In this document: piece by piece, positions 1 to 9,680 of the stretch | How the letters are laid out: each line of letters begins with the position of its first letter | Numbering within the stretch: position 1 is the stretch's first letter | Origin: Leptodactylus fallax | Lineage: Eukaryota > Chordata > Amphibia > Anura > Leptodactylidae | Direction of reading: 5' to 3' | DNA length: 64,000 nt | NCBI GenBank assembly: GCA_947044405.1 | Contig: CAMRHE010000355.1 | Location: 558,001 to 622,000 of the forward strand | Translations under genes and position numbers: made by a program | Notes under the pieces: generated by a model | The model's database searches: none | What the model saw: the letters and a program-made list of their open reading frames with translations, nothing else | What the model was told of the DNA's origin: nothing

Positions 1-350
1 GTATGGTATTATCAATGTTCATCAATAAGAGATCCAGATATTCAAGTTCAGAGGGATTAATTTTGCCAGTAAAATCAAGGCCCTAAGTATTTGAATTAAG
101 GTACTGTGTAAAGTTGGAAAACGAATCAGATGTGCCATCCCAAATGAAAAGGAGGTCATCAATATATCTTTTGTATAGAATTATTGATTTTGTCCATTGG
201 TGGGGACTAAATATAAATGATTTTTCAAAAGCCCCCATAAATAAGTTCACGAAACTAGGGGCAAATCTCGTCCCCATTGCGGTTCCCTTGGTCTGCAGAT
301 AAATCTGATTTTGAAATTCAAATGAATTATGAGTCAGAATATAACATATG
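1..350 (-). mobile_element. Penelope-like element, RT fragment (inverted part)
   Basis: Read on the minus strand, this stretch encodes part of a Penelope-like reverse transcriptase. It shows the GTAMGTRFAPSFVNLFMG block followed by KRYIDDLLFIWDG, the catalytic YIDD motif typical of this class. The frame runs from about 350 down to the left edge, with a TAG after the YLNSNT segment. The next piece (endonuclease domain) lies on the opposite strand immediately to the right, so the two halves of one element are head to head. Assignment to the Poseidon or Neptune lineage cannot be settled from this fragment. Confidence 0.85.
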
Positions 351-916
351 CTTTCCAGAATAAAATTATAGGAGGGATAATTTTTAGGAGGGCTAGATCT
401 CTAAAGAACCTGATCGCCCCAAGTCGACTTAAAACTGTCACTAGGAAAATTAAACAAGTATGTTCAACCCCAGGCAGTTTTAGGTGTGGACACAACAAAT
501 GTAAGTGTTGTGATAACATCTCCCACAGAAAGGCTGAAATAATAAGTCACTCCACAAATGAAAAGTTTTACCTTAAGTCTCGACTTGATTGTTCATCATC
601 CTACATTATATACGTTATCCAATGTCCATGCCATCTACAATATGTAGGCCGGATCATCATGAGCCTACGAGAAAGACTCAATAAACATCGATCAAACGTT
701 TCAAATGGCTACGTGAAACATAGCGTTTCCCGTCACGCCCTGAGGTATCACAATAGTGACTTTAGTGGTTTCGAAGTAACACCTTTAGAACAAATTCCCA
801 GTGGCCAACCCAATAGATTTGACCTACTCAAAAAAAAGGAGATCTATTGGATCTACAAATTGGGTACCCTAGTTCCAGATGGTCTCAATGAGGCATTGGA
901 AGACATAACCAACTGA
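329..916 (+). CDS. Penelope-like GIY-YIG endonuclease domain, partial
   Basis: The frame ends at TGA 914-916. From about residue 19 it reads IIFRRARSLKNLIAPS, then a Cys-rich knot (CGHNKCKCCDN), then the GIY-YIG core YIIYVIQC...LQYVG, RERLNKHRSNV, and a terminal KKKEIYWIYKLGTLVPDGLN block. This order is the normal C-terminus of Penelope-like ORFs, where the nuclease nicks DNA for target-primed reverse transcription. Two features look decayed: QYVGRI where QYVGRT is usual, and the missing upstream RT domain in the same orientation. The first ~15 residues come from junction sequence and are probably not element-encoded. No open frame leads into it, so expression is unlikely. Confidence 0.82.
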   Translation: MSQNITYAFQNKIIGGIIFRRARSLKNLIAPSRLKTVTRKIKQVCSTPGSFRCGHNKCKCCDNISHRKAEIISHSTNEKFYLKSRLDCSSSYIIYVIQCPCHLQYVGRIIMSLRERLNKHRSNVSNGYVKHSVSRHALRYHNSDFSGFEVTPLEQIPSGQPNRFDLLKKKEIYWIYKLGTLVPDGLNEALEDITN

Positions 917-2125
917 TACATTCATGTCTTCAGTCTATAGAGTATCGTTTGTTTATTTTCATGTATATATCGATCCCATTTGCATGTTATATATAATATT
1001 GTACCACCAGTGTACTGGCCAATACACCATTGGCCAGTACATTGGTGTATTGTTGATTTTATGTTGCAGACGTTTTTTGCATAATGATATCATACATACA
1101 TGTTCTTTTGATCTTTACATTGATTGGCTTTGATCTATCTTGACGTTTTTATATTTTGAGTATTTGGCATATGTATACCAGTTTTCTTTTATGTCCAATT
1201 TATATTTATATGTTCCTATATCTACATATTGCCATAGGTCATGTCCTACTTCACCTAGTTATTGTAATTATGGTCTATCAACATGTTTTATTTTATATTA
1301 TTGGACAATTCCATTGATGTATACTATTTTTTTTATTTTTTTTTTATATATGTTTACTTCCTACTATCATCATTTGTATAAAGTTTTTTTTTTTTTTTTT
1401 TGCACATGTGCAGTGCAGATTTTTAGACGCCACTCAGAGGGTATATTACCCAGCAAATTTGACCCAACCACATGTCTCTCTGTCTACTGACACTGGTAAG
1501 TCCTATGTTGTTCTCTTCTTGCAATCCTTAGTCTATGGTTTTACCCTATGTCGTATCAATACCGTGCTAATGTTCTCTAGAAATCACACCGATATTGTGC
1601 TAGCATTCTCTAGAAGTTAATAAGTGTTCTTATGTATCTATGTCCTCTCACTATTGTTATTAGATGATCTCTATTGATTCTTGCACTTTGGAGAGTCTGT
1701 GAGACATTTTTTGAGATGCTATTCTCCCCTCCTTTCTTTTTAGTAACAATATATATTCTAACTGCATTTTTTATGACACTGGGATGAGCTTATATACATA
1801 CAATGGCATCATGTGTACATTTTTTATGTGGATATTATGCATATAATTTTTAAATGTGTATTTCCCTGAATGAGATTTGTGGTGTTTGTATTTTCTGTTT
1901 TATTAGTCACACATTTGAAAAAGGGGTATTGCCCAGAAACGCCAATCCCGGCATCGTGTGTTTTTTATTCGTGTGGGGATTAAAGTGTGATTTTGACGTA
2001 CCATCCGTGGTGAAGCGCTGTGTCTTTCTACAAGCCTTCCTGTTCCTTGTCCCTTGGTGTGGATTCGGATACAGGTCTGCTACTGGTATCCCTCTATCTC
2101 ATCTCGGATGTTGCCTAAGTGACGT
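351..2125 (+). mobile_element. Penelope-like element, endonuclease half and 3' region
   Basis: The plus strand carries the C-terminal GIY-YIG endonuclease part of a Penelope-like element and then about 1.2 kb of AT-rich 3' non-coding sequence. Near 1920-1990 there is a block reading GGGGTATTGCCCAGAAACGC followed by a GTGTGGGGATTAAAG stretch, which resembles the end regions of vertebrate Penelope-like elements. I searched this part for a hammerhead ribozyme core (CTGATGA plus GAAA) and did not see one. The right boundary near 2125 is approximate. Confidence 0.7.
1005..1047. repeat. Strong hairpin in the Penelope 3' region
   Basis: Positions 1011-1023 (TGTACTGGCCAAT) and 1029-1041 (ATTGGCCAGTACA) are exact reverse complements around a 5-base loop ACACC. 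Pairing extends outward to about 1005/1047 with one G-T wobble, giving about 19 pairs. It lies 100 bases after the stop of the endonuclease frame. It could be a structural element of the Penelope 3' region or an unrelated short palindrome. Confidence 0.8.
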
Positions 2126-2311
2126 GCGGTTTTGACTTTAGCTGCTTCTACCCTCTCCAACTTGGTTGAGAAGGTACTGTACAGATATAGGCTGTTGCCA
2201 ACCACTGCACAGCCTAGGAAAGTGAGGAGGTTTCCATCTATACACCTCCGGAATCTATTGTACTATATCTCAGTGTGGGCAGCTCGGTGCCACCCCCATA
2301 TTCTTTCTTTC

Positions 2312-3435
2312 CACACAGAGCCTTGACCTTAACCCCATCAAACTCATTTGGGATGAACTAAAACAATGACTGCAAGTAAGGACTTCTTATCCCGTATCAG
2401 TGTCTGACCTCACAAACGCTATTCTGGATGAATGGTCAAAAATATCCACAGTTATGCTTCAAAAATCTTGAAAGAAAGCCTCAGAAGAGTGGAAGCCATT
2501 TTATCTGCAAAGGTGGAGCAACTTCATATTATCTGTGGACTTAGAATGAAATGTCTTAACCCCTTCCCACCGGAGGAATTTTTCGATTTTCGTTTTTGAC
2601 TCTACCCTTCCAAACCCCATAACCTTTTTATTTTTCCATTCTCAGAGCCATATTAGGGCTTAATGTTTACGGGACAAATTTTTCTTCATGATGCTATCAT
2701 TTATTATTCTGTACAATGTACTGGGAGCTGGAAAAAAATTCAGAATAGGGTGGATTTGAAGAAAAAGCACATTTGTGCGACTTTCTTATGGCTTTGTTTT
2801 TATGGGGTTCACTGTGCAGCCAAAATGACATTTCACCTGTATTCTGTGTTTCGGTACGATCTGGGGATACCAAATTTATATGGTTTTATTTACATTTTAA
2901 CCCCTTAACAAAAATTTTAAACTGTGCAAAAAAGATTTTTTTCAAAAAGTTGCCATATTCTGACACCCGTAAAATGCATAGGTCTTCTTTTTCTGCTTTT
3001 TCTACTTTTGATTTTTTTCTCCCACTATGGCGTTTACCTACGGGAAAAATATCTTTATAGATTTGTAGACTGGGTGTTTTCGGACACAGGGATACCAAAT
3101 GTGTATGTGTTTCACAGTATTTAAGTACTTTTATATGTGTTCTTGCTCCAGGTGCCAGTGATCCCCGGCAAAAGAGAGGTCCCTGTGCGCCGCCGGCAAA
3201 ATGGCTCCTCGGTCAGAAGAGGGGTTTAATGCCCGCGATCAGTGCAGGCACTAATTGGGGGCATTAGCGCCAGGTCTCTGTTGTATAATACAGCAGAAAC
3301 CTGGCGGCTGCTCAGCTCCCGAGTGGCCGCTATATTTAAATACCCGACATCCGCTGTATTATTATGGCAGATATCAGGAAGGGGTTAAAATCTCCTGTAG
3401 GTGTAAGTGTCCCAATATATTTGCCCTTATTGCAT
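2312..3435 (+). mobile_element. Tc1-type transposon 3' remnant, interrupted
   Basis: From 2312 the plus strand reads SLDLNPIKLIWDELK, then NAILDEWSKIS and RVEAILSAK: the third catalytic acidic block and C-terminus of a Tc1-type DDE transposase, with stops. After the inserted TTAA element the sequence resumes at 3389 with CTCCTGTAGGTGTAAGTGTC and CCAATATATTTGCCC, close to the common Tc1 tail CCCAATACTTTTGTCC. The 5' part is absent. Confidence 0.65.
2560..3384. mobile_element. TTAA-flanked non-autonomous element (copy 1)
   Basis: An 825-bp block begins CCCCTTCCCACCGG after TTAA (2556-2559) and ends ATATCAGGAAGGGG before TTAA (3385-3388), so the termini are inverted and the flanks are identical TTAA. 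It sits cleanly inside a Tc1 remnant that continues on both sides. A TTAA duplication is the mark of piggyBac and Kolobok transposons; which one supplied the ends cannot be told here. The interior (GGGATACCAAAT, GCCATATTCTGACACCCG) recurs reversed near 28.1-28.7 kb and 47.5-47.9 kb. No transposase is encoded. Confidence 0.72.
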
Positions 3436-3529
3436 TGTGCAAACAAGCCACTAACATAACAGACATACTGGAGCTGCCACTAGACACATGGCACGTGCTC
3501 CTCACTACAAAGTGCTTATTTCACTCATA

Positions 3530-3835
3530 CATTGGGGTGGGTGATTATGACTTCAATCAAAATTATGATTGAACATTTTACCTTGTTTACTATTAATGAT
3601 TGATTGATTATTTTATTATGTATTTGCCACTGCACATTGTTTTGCATTACATACATATCAGCAATTCTGACTGGATAGTGTACAGTGAGTGACATATCCT
3701 TTAGCCAATAGCAGTGAGAGACATAATGGCATGGGTGCAAAATAATAGAATTATAGATGTGAGCAAATTCACATTTATTAAGCCAATTTCAAATGTTTTT
3801 CAATTAACAACCCCGCCCTACATTAGACATATTTT
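3530..3835. repeat. hAT-like short repeat (copy 1)
   Basis: The stretch starts near GGGGTGGGTGATTATGACTT and ends near ATTAACAACCCCGCCCTAC, giving weak inverted termini. The interior (TAGCCAATAGCAGTGAGAGAC, GATGTGAGCAAATTCACAT) matches 59990-60170 in the same orientation, so it is an interspersed family. The family name is an inference from the terminal GGGCTGG-A-GATTA style. Confidence 0.5.
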
Positions 3836-4264
3836 ATTAGCACTACAAAAGCCTCTGAAATGGAGGTAAGGAGATGATGAGAATAAAGGAGGCAATGCAT
3901 CCCCTTCTAGGTTTTCCCTGCACAGTAGCATTTACAGTACTGCAGTCAGTCCCATTCATTTAAAGCTTTCTATCAATACTGACTTACACCTTATATAGAG
4001 AACCTAGGTTATCATATAAATACACTTTATCATAATTTAATATACTTTTAAAGAGGATGTTCTACAAACACAGCCCATCATCTATTATTATTGTTTGGAT
4101 AAGTTATAAATAAGTTATACAATGTTATTCCAATACTTCTTTCTGTATCGATACCTCTATTTTCTAGATCTCTGCTTGCTGTCATTCCCTGCTTACTTCC
4201 ACTCAAAAATCAGTCCTTGGTCATGTGATGTACAGTTAATGGTCATGTCATATATTAAATATAT

Positions 4265-4350
4265 AGTCCATGGTCATGTGATGAATACACAAGTGCATCT
4301 GTGTGTTCATCACATGACAATGAACTGACCATCACATGACTATGGACTGT
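4265..4350. repeat. Nested inverted repeats built on CATGTGATG
   Basis: AGTCCATGGTCATGTGATG (4265-4283) is the reverse complement, with one mismatch, of CATCACATGACTATGGACT (about 4331-4349). Inside it, CATGTGATGAATACACA pairs with TGTGTGTTCATCACATG with one mismatch. Two alternative hairpins can therefore form, like a cruciform or foldback remnant. More GGTCATGT units precede it from 4217. Confidence 0.7.
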
Positions 4351-4379
4351 CCATCACATGGACTGGAAAATTGTAGAAC

Positions 4380-5404
4380 ATTTCATTGTACAAACAATAA
4401 CATTTGTCTGAAACTGAACAACCCCTTTGATATATTTCCTGAAAGATCATCGATTCCATCAAGATCTTGCATTTTATATCCACCTACTACAGGGAATAAG
4501 AGAGGTACTGTGTGTATAGTAGTACTGTGTATGCTGCTAAAGAACTGCAAGACACAGCAACCCCTCATTCTGAAGAGCAGTCGGCAACTACTACAGTGTG
4601 CCTGCCCCCATGCTGTGAGGTTGTCTACCTACTGCCAGAGTGCTGAGTTAGTCACTATATGGGCTCTTGCTTCTGTTCTGCTGCCATGATGGAAAAGATA
4701 AGAACATCCTCAGCAGGGGCCACAAAAGGGGCCTGTCCAACTCTCTTTTAGCTGAGCTCCACACAGAAGGCCCTAACAATAGGCTGCTCCAGGGCCTTGT
4801 GTGTGCTGCAGTGTAGCATGGACCGAACTAGCAAGTGACGTCTCACAGGAGCCCCCTGCTGCCATAGGGCCCAGTGCAGATGCACTGTTCACCCTTTGCT
4901 TAAAGTAGTCCTTTTCTGCACCCTTGTGGATCAGAGGTTTCCAGGAGCCACAGTGCACCAGAGCTAGCACAGTTGTGTGAAGACTGGGTAAGATACTGCA
5001 GGCTCAGCCCCATGCATTTGCTCATAGCAGTCATACATGTGATTCTCTGCTGGTTTTAAATGCACCACCTTTTAATAAATTTTATCCTATTTTTATGCAA
5101 GACCCTATTGTGTTTAGTTGCTCTTTTTGACTGAGGTAAGGGTGCATACACTGTTATTGTCCTCCATCAAGAATACCAAACCCTATAACACTGAACTCCA
5201 TGATTTTTGCAATGTAAGCTAGTCCTTGTAGCACCGGGCACTATAATATGTGACATGATATACGTTATTATAGAATGTATCAGCAGCCACATCTAGTGTT
5301 ATTTCTGGAGTAGTGAGTGGCAGGGATCACTCATTATGGTCACTATGTAAGGAGCAATTTGGAAAAAAGACAAACACCAAATTGTAGAGTCTTGCATTTT
5401 TTTT
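4380..5404. other. Unassigned non-coding stretch
   Basis: I see no convincing exon, transposon terminus or RNA gene here. Short open frames lack splice context or family motifs. It ends at the poly(A) signal of the minus-strand exon that follows. Confidence 0.4.
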
Positions 5405-5410
5405 TTTATT
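5405..5410 (-). promoter_or_regulatory. Poly(A) signal for the 5437-5782 exon
   Basis: Minus-strand AATAAA lies 27 bases beyond the stop codon of the terminal exon and is followed by an A run and TGCAAG. The 3' untranslated region would be very short. Confidence 0.55.
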
Positions 5411-5436
5411 GAATAGGCAACATTGTAATTAAATTA

Positions 5437-5782
5437 TTACTGACCCTTTATATTAATGGTCACAATGACTCTCAGGTCAGGCTTGGTGGACGCCAAAGAA
5501 CTTTTTCCATTCACGCTGACCAGTCCACCATGTCCTGAGATGACAGCCACTGGACTTGATGATCCAGAGGAAGGCAAAACAAACCCCCCAGAGTTATACC
5601 TCAGGGGAGGAAACAATTCCTTCCTGACCCCATATATTATGATTGGATATCTCCCTGGATCATATTTTGCCTGCTGCCTACTGCTATGTGTGTATATGTA
5701 TGGAGAATTGGGAGGAATAGCTGTTGGCCAAAGGCAGGTCCACTGTGGTCCAGCGAATCCAATGTAGTCCATACAGGCGAAC
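5437..5782 (-). CDS. Terminal exon of an unrecognised host gene
   Basis: A minus-strand acceptor (TTTGTGTTTTTACAG, AG at 5784-5783) opens a 115-codon frame that runs to TAA. It starts with one base of a split codon followed by FACMDYIGFAGPQWTCLWP. The protein is rich in Pro, Gly and Ser, with blocks YPIIIYGVRKELFPPLRY, SGGFVLPSSGSSSPVAV and SGHGGLVSVNGKSSL, and ends in an alternating hydrophobic strand (LRVIVTINIKG). There is no frameshift and a poly(A) signal follows, so it looks like a real last exon rather than a transposon. I do not recognise the family. It does not resemble TCAIM, the human neighbour on this side of TOPAZ1. Upstream exons were not identified. A retrocopy with a chance acceptor is the main alternative. 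Confidence 0.55.
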
Positions 5783-5965
5783 CTGTAAAAACACAAAAAA
5801 CACATTAGTAACATGAATAAACAACAATTTTCATAGGGGCAGATTAATTATGCCTTGTTCACCAGTTTTCTGGCATACAAGGCATAAAAAAGTCACCAAT
5901 TTTTGGAGCAATTTGGCTTTTTTTCTGTTTTGCGTTTCATAAGTTTATTCATAAGTTTATTATCG

Positions 5966-6308
5966 TTTATGATCGCGCTGAGCAGTACTGTCAGTGACCG
6001 ACTGCTCCACCCTAGGTGTGAGAAGGAGCGCTATTGGAAGTCTTTCCTCCCCACCGCGGTTAGGCTGTACAACCAACACCGACCTAAGCGGAGATCATTA
6101 CACACAGAGAACTGAAATATCTCTCTGCCTGTTAAATCCCCCCCCCCTCCTCTGCTACGTCCTATCTGTCTGTCTGCTATTAATGTAATGCCTCTCACCT
6201 TGGAACATTCCTGTACATGTTGTATTTGTATTTGTATCTGCTTATCTTTGCTGCTGTAACACACTGAATTTCCCCATTGTGGGACTATTAAAGGACTATT
6301 ATTATTTA
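5966..6308 (+). mobile_element. Rex1-type LINE, 5'-truncated 3' end (copy 1)
   Basis: The plus strand encodes the last ~48 residues of the LINE ORF2 (STVSDRLLHPRCEKERY, LYNQHRPKRRSLHTEN) and then a 3' tail ending TTCCCCATTGTGGGACTATT AAAGGACTATT. The same protein end and tail occur reversed at 11953-12260, so both are 3' ends of one LINE family. Severe 5' truncation is typical of incomplete target-primed reverse transcription. Confidence 0.75.
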
Positions 6309-6743
6309 CGCCAGTTTATTGACTTAAGTGATCCTTGAAATCTAGAAGATCTCAGTGTGCAGGCGCAAGGCCTAAAGGAGGGTGCGCCTGATTCATGAAG
6401 AAGCTTGCACCTCTTCTGCAGGGGATATGAAGGACAATCTTCATAAATCTCCTCCATACTGCCTTTTCATGCCTCAGTTTAGCACTTTGCTGTGTGTGAT
6501 CCGGGTCCACAGTCATCTTCATCTGTACTGTCCTCTTCAATCTGTCAAATGACACACGATGGCTATGGTTATGAGCTCTACACCAATTGTGACAACACGT
6601 GATGTTTGTGATGTCATGTGCCCCAAGAAGTCATCTCTAGAATGCAACAGAGATCACACCATAAAACCATCATATACATGTTCACCATTACAGATTTATA
6701 ACAGTGACTGCACCAATATAAAACTGTATCAGCACAACATGTA
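6309..6743. other. Unassigned non-coding stretch
   Basis: Nothing recognisable between the LINE tail and the next Tc1 terminus; short open frames show no family motifs or splice context. Confidence 0.4.
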
Positions 6744-7864
6744 CAGTGGGGAAAAAAAAAGTAATTAGTCAGCCACCAATTGCGCAAGTTCTCCCACTTA
6801 AAAAGATGAGAGAGGCCTGTAATTGACATCATAGGTTCTCTTCCAGGATATCTCTGTACTTGGCCGCATTCATCTTTCCTTCAATTGCAACCAGTCGTCC
6901 TGTCCCTGCAGCTGAAAAACACCCCCATAGCATGATGCTGCCACCACCATGTTTCACTGTTGGGATTGTATTGGGCAGGTGATGAGCAGTGCCTGGTTTT
7001 CTCCACATATACCGCTTAGAATTAACGCCAAAAAGTTCTATCTTCGTCTCATCAGACCAGAGAATCTTATTTCTCACAGTCTGGGAGTCCTTCATGTATT
7101 TTTTGGCAAACCCTATGCGGGCTTTCATACGTCTTGCACTGAGGAGAGGCTTCCTTCAGGCCACTCTGCCATAAAGCCCCGACTGGTGGAGGGCTGCAGC
7201 AATAGTTGACTTTGTGGAACTTTCTCCCATCTCCCTACTGCATCTCTGGAGCTCAGCCACAGTGATCTTTGGGTTCTTCTTTACCTCTCTCACCAAGGCT
7301 CTTCTCCCACGATTGCTCAGTTTGGCTGGACGGCCAGGTCTAGGAAGAGTTCTGGTTGTCCCAAACTTCTTCCACTTAAGGATTATGGAGGCCACTGTGC
7401 TCTTAGGAACCTTGAGTGCTGCAGAAATTCTTTTGTAACCTTGACCAGATCTGTGCCTTGGGCACTGAGCTCCTTGGGCAGTTCCTTTGACCTCATGATT
7501 CTCATCTGCTCTGACATGCACTGTGGGCTGTGAGGTCTTATTAGACAGGTGTGTGCATTTCCTAATCAAGTCCAATCAGTTTAATTAAACACAGCTGGAC
7601 TCCAATGAAGGAGTAGAACCATCTCAAGGAGGATCAGAAGGAAATGGACAGCATGTGAGTTAAATGAGTGTCACAGGAAAGGGTCTGAATACTTATGACC
7701 ATGTGATATTTCAGTTTTTCTTTTTTAATAAATTTGGGGTCAAAATGGGGTGCTGAGTGTACATTAATGAGAAATAAAATTGACTTTTTTGCTTTTAGCA
7801 AATGGCTGCAATGAAACAAAGACTGAAAAATTTAAAGGGGTCTGAATACTTTCTGAATCCACTG
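6744..7864 (-). mobile_element. Tc1-type transposon with mismatched ends (mosaic)
   Basis: The element is bounded by TA at 6742-6743 and 7865-7866. The left ~95 bases (CAGTGGGGAAAAA, AGTCAGCCACCAATTGCGCA) are the terminus of one Tc1 family. The right end (GGGGTCTGAATACTTTCTGA ATCCACTG) is that of another. The transposase is homologous only to the right-end family and stops abruptly near 6838 where the foreign left end begins. About a third of the gene, including the last two catalytic residues, is missing. Confidence 0.8.
6829..7575 (-). pseudogene. Tc1-type transposase, truncated and frameshifted
   Basis: The minus strand carries the N-terminal paired-type helix-turn-helix in one frame (GYKRISAALKVPKSTVASII, RPGRPAKLSNRGRRALVREV, 7575-7156). 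The catalytic start follows in another frame ([34 protein letters not shown], ending ILEENL). The first catalytic Asp (WSDE) is present. The normal QQDNDPKHT and PDLNPIE blocks are absent because the gene is cut by the left-end junction. Such transposases cut and paste DNA at TA sites; this copy cannot. Confidence 0.85.
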
Positions 7865-7866
7865 TA

Positions 7867-8627
7867 CACTGCTGTAGTAAATTTCCTTTGCTTTGTAGAT
7901 GTGAAATGAACAAATTGTAGCATGCATGTTTTAATGACTCCCTGTATGCTGCAATGTGGCCTCTGAGGCAATGTCTTCTTAAAGTGTAACATTTCATTAA
8001 CTGACTACTTTTTTTTATATTTTTTTTGCTACTGTTCCGGGAAGTGAGGGGGAGGGGGGGCATAGTACTATACGTTATTAATCTAGCAAACTTACCTTTA
8101 ATAGAAAACAGCCTGTAAAGTTCCTATTAGCAATGCTCTAAGAATTGCCAGGGAGTTTGTCCATACACATGTACTCATTTTAGTACATAGAACGGAAGCA
8201 TTTACCATCCAAGGGGATGGTCATAAATGGCTGTATGTCAGGTTTTATACCACCTAGAAAAATGGTTTTGTAAACTGCTGCGGAATATGTTGGCGCTATA
8301 TAAATAAAATGTATTACTATTATTATGTTACAGCCTGTTTTATATTAAAAAGGAATTTAGATAATTAGGGTAATAAAGTATATTACAAAAATGGTCACCA
8401 AACACCCCTCGACACAACAGCAGAAAAAAAAATGGGAGTTACACTTTAAGCATAATTAAGAAACAGAAAATTTAATAGACAGCTGCATATGTGTGTTCAC
8501 TTTCTGTCTAGGAAGAACAGAGCATTCAGCAGAGATGGGTGAATTGGTTCATCCCGAATACTTCTAATTGTTAATTTATTTTACGAAACAGAACAAATGG
8601 AGGTTCATCTGAGATTAATTAAAATGG
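7867..8627. other. Non-coding stretch with a short L2 tail
   Basis: Mostly unassigned. TGCGGAATATGTTGGCGCTA followed by TATAAATAAAATG and an ATT repeat at 8279-8330 is the standard 3' tail of an L2-type LINE or an L2-tailed SINE, plus orientation. Confidence 0.5.
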
Positions 8628-9117
8628 TCACCACATTATAATCTGGGGTCCCTTCAGACCCCAGAGTATAATAGGTGGAGGCCCAGGGGAGGTGAAAAAA
8701 ATTACAAAAAAAACATTCATACCTTACCTCTTTTGGGTCTCCTCGCAGCACCTGGTCGCACTCCTGGTAACGTACAGTACCCTTCTGTGACGTCATGAGC
8801 CCAAGGTCACCGTGGTCACACTGAGCATCATGATGCCATAACACTCGGCGTACCAATGTGGCTTCTGGTGGCCCAATACAACACAACAGGACGTCATAAC
8901 ACTCACCATGCCCAAGTTACCGGTGAGGCCCAATCACAGGCCTCAGCGGTGACCCAAGGAGCATGATGTCAGGGAAGAGTGCCAGACGCTGTGAGGAGGA
9001 TGCCTAAAAAAAGTAACGGAAGGAAAGTATAATTTTTTTTTTTTAATTTTTGTCACCTCCTCTGGACCTCCAGATATTATACTCTGAGGTCTCTTCAAAC
9101 CCCAGAGTATAATAATT
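8628..9117. repeat. Foldback element with ~90-bp inverted arms
   Basis: The left arm (TATAATCTGGGGTCCCTTCA, GACCCCAGAGTATAAT, then GGAGGCCCAGGGGAGGTGA and an A-rich run) is mirrored by the right arm. That arm has a T-rich run, GTCACCTCCTCTGGACCTCC, then TATTATACTCTGAGGTCTC and CCCCAGAGTATAAT. Each arm tip is itself a small palindrome. The unique centre holds GTGACGTCATGAGC and no coding signal. Part of the centre (GGCCTCAGCGGTGACCC) resembles 44700-44850. Confidence 0.7.
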
Positions 9118-9459
9118 TCTCTTCCGGTTCTATGTGAACAAGTTTAGACCAAACTGAACCGGGGGTTCCGTTCGCCTGAACACAGGAGAGAATAAATCTT
9201 CTGGGGTTTTCCCATCTTTACTATGGTAGGAAGCAGAGGGATTTACTACATGTCTGTATATGAGAAATGTGGAATGTGTATTAATTTCACTATGAACTAC
9301 AGTGTATTAATTTCACTATGAACTACACATGTAACCTGTTCTTTTCACATCTATGAAGCACAGAGTATTTACTATATGTCTGTATATGTGGAATGTGTTC
9401 ATTCCACCATAAACTAGAGCTGGATGATTAATCAAATTAATTCAATTAATTTGCCTTTT
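9118..9459. other. Unassigned stretch with a local tandem duplication
   Basis: No gene. At 9277-9326 a 22-bp unit (TGTATTAATTTCACTATGAA CT) is present twice in a row, and TTTACTACATGTCTGTATAT recurs near 9367-9386 with one change. This looks like local slippage or duplication. Confidence 0.5.
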
Positions 9460-9680
9460 AAGACTGAGGCCCCAAGTTGTGGAAAAGCTGTTTTTTTTGT
9501 TGCAGATTTTGATGCGTTTTATTTTTTGAGCCAAAGCCAGGAGAGCGTTGGGCAGAAGGGAGTAGTATAACACCTTCCTATTTCCCATTCCCTTTGTAGC
9601 CACTACTGGGTTTGGCTTGAAAAACTGCAGCAAAATATACAACAAAAAAATCTGCTTTTCTGCAACTTGGGGCCTTAGCC
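9460..9680. repeat. MITE, hAT-like (copy 1)
   Basis: Inverted ends GAGGCCCCAAGTTGTGGAAA and CAACTTGGGGCCTTAGCC bound about 215 bp. The inner part (GTTGCAGATTTTGATGCG, GAGCCAAAGCCAGGAG) matches the element at 48486-48705, although the outer TIR bases differ. No coding potential. Confidence 0.6.

Noticed and set aside
2663..3124. Overlapping short frames rich in Phe and Lys
   Set aside because: They fall within the TTAA-type element and recur as non-coding text in other copies.
5437..5782. Assignment of the terminal exon to TCAIM from human gene order
   Set aside because: The translated text shows no resemblance to the TCAIM C-terminus as I know it.
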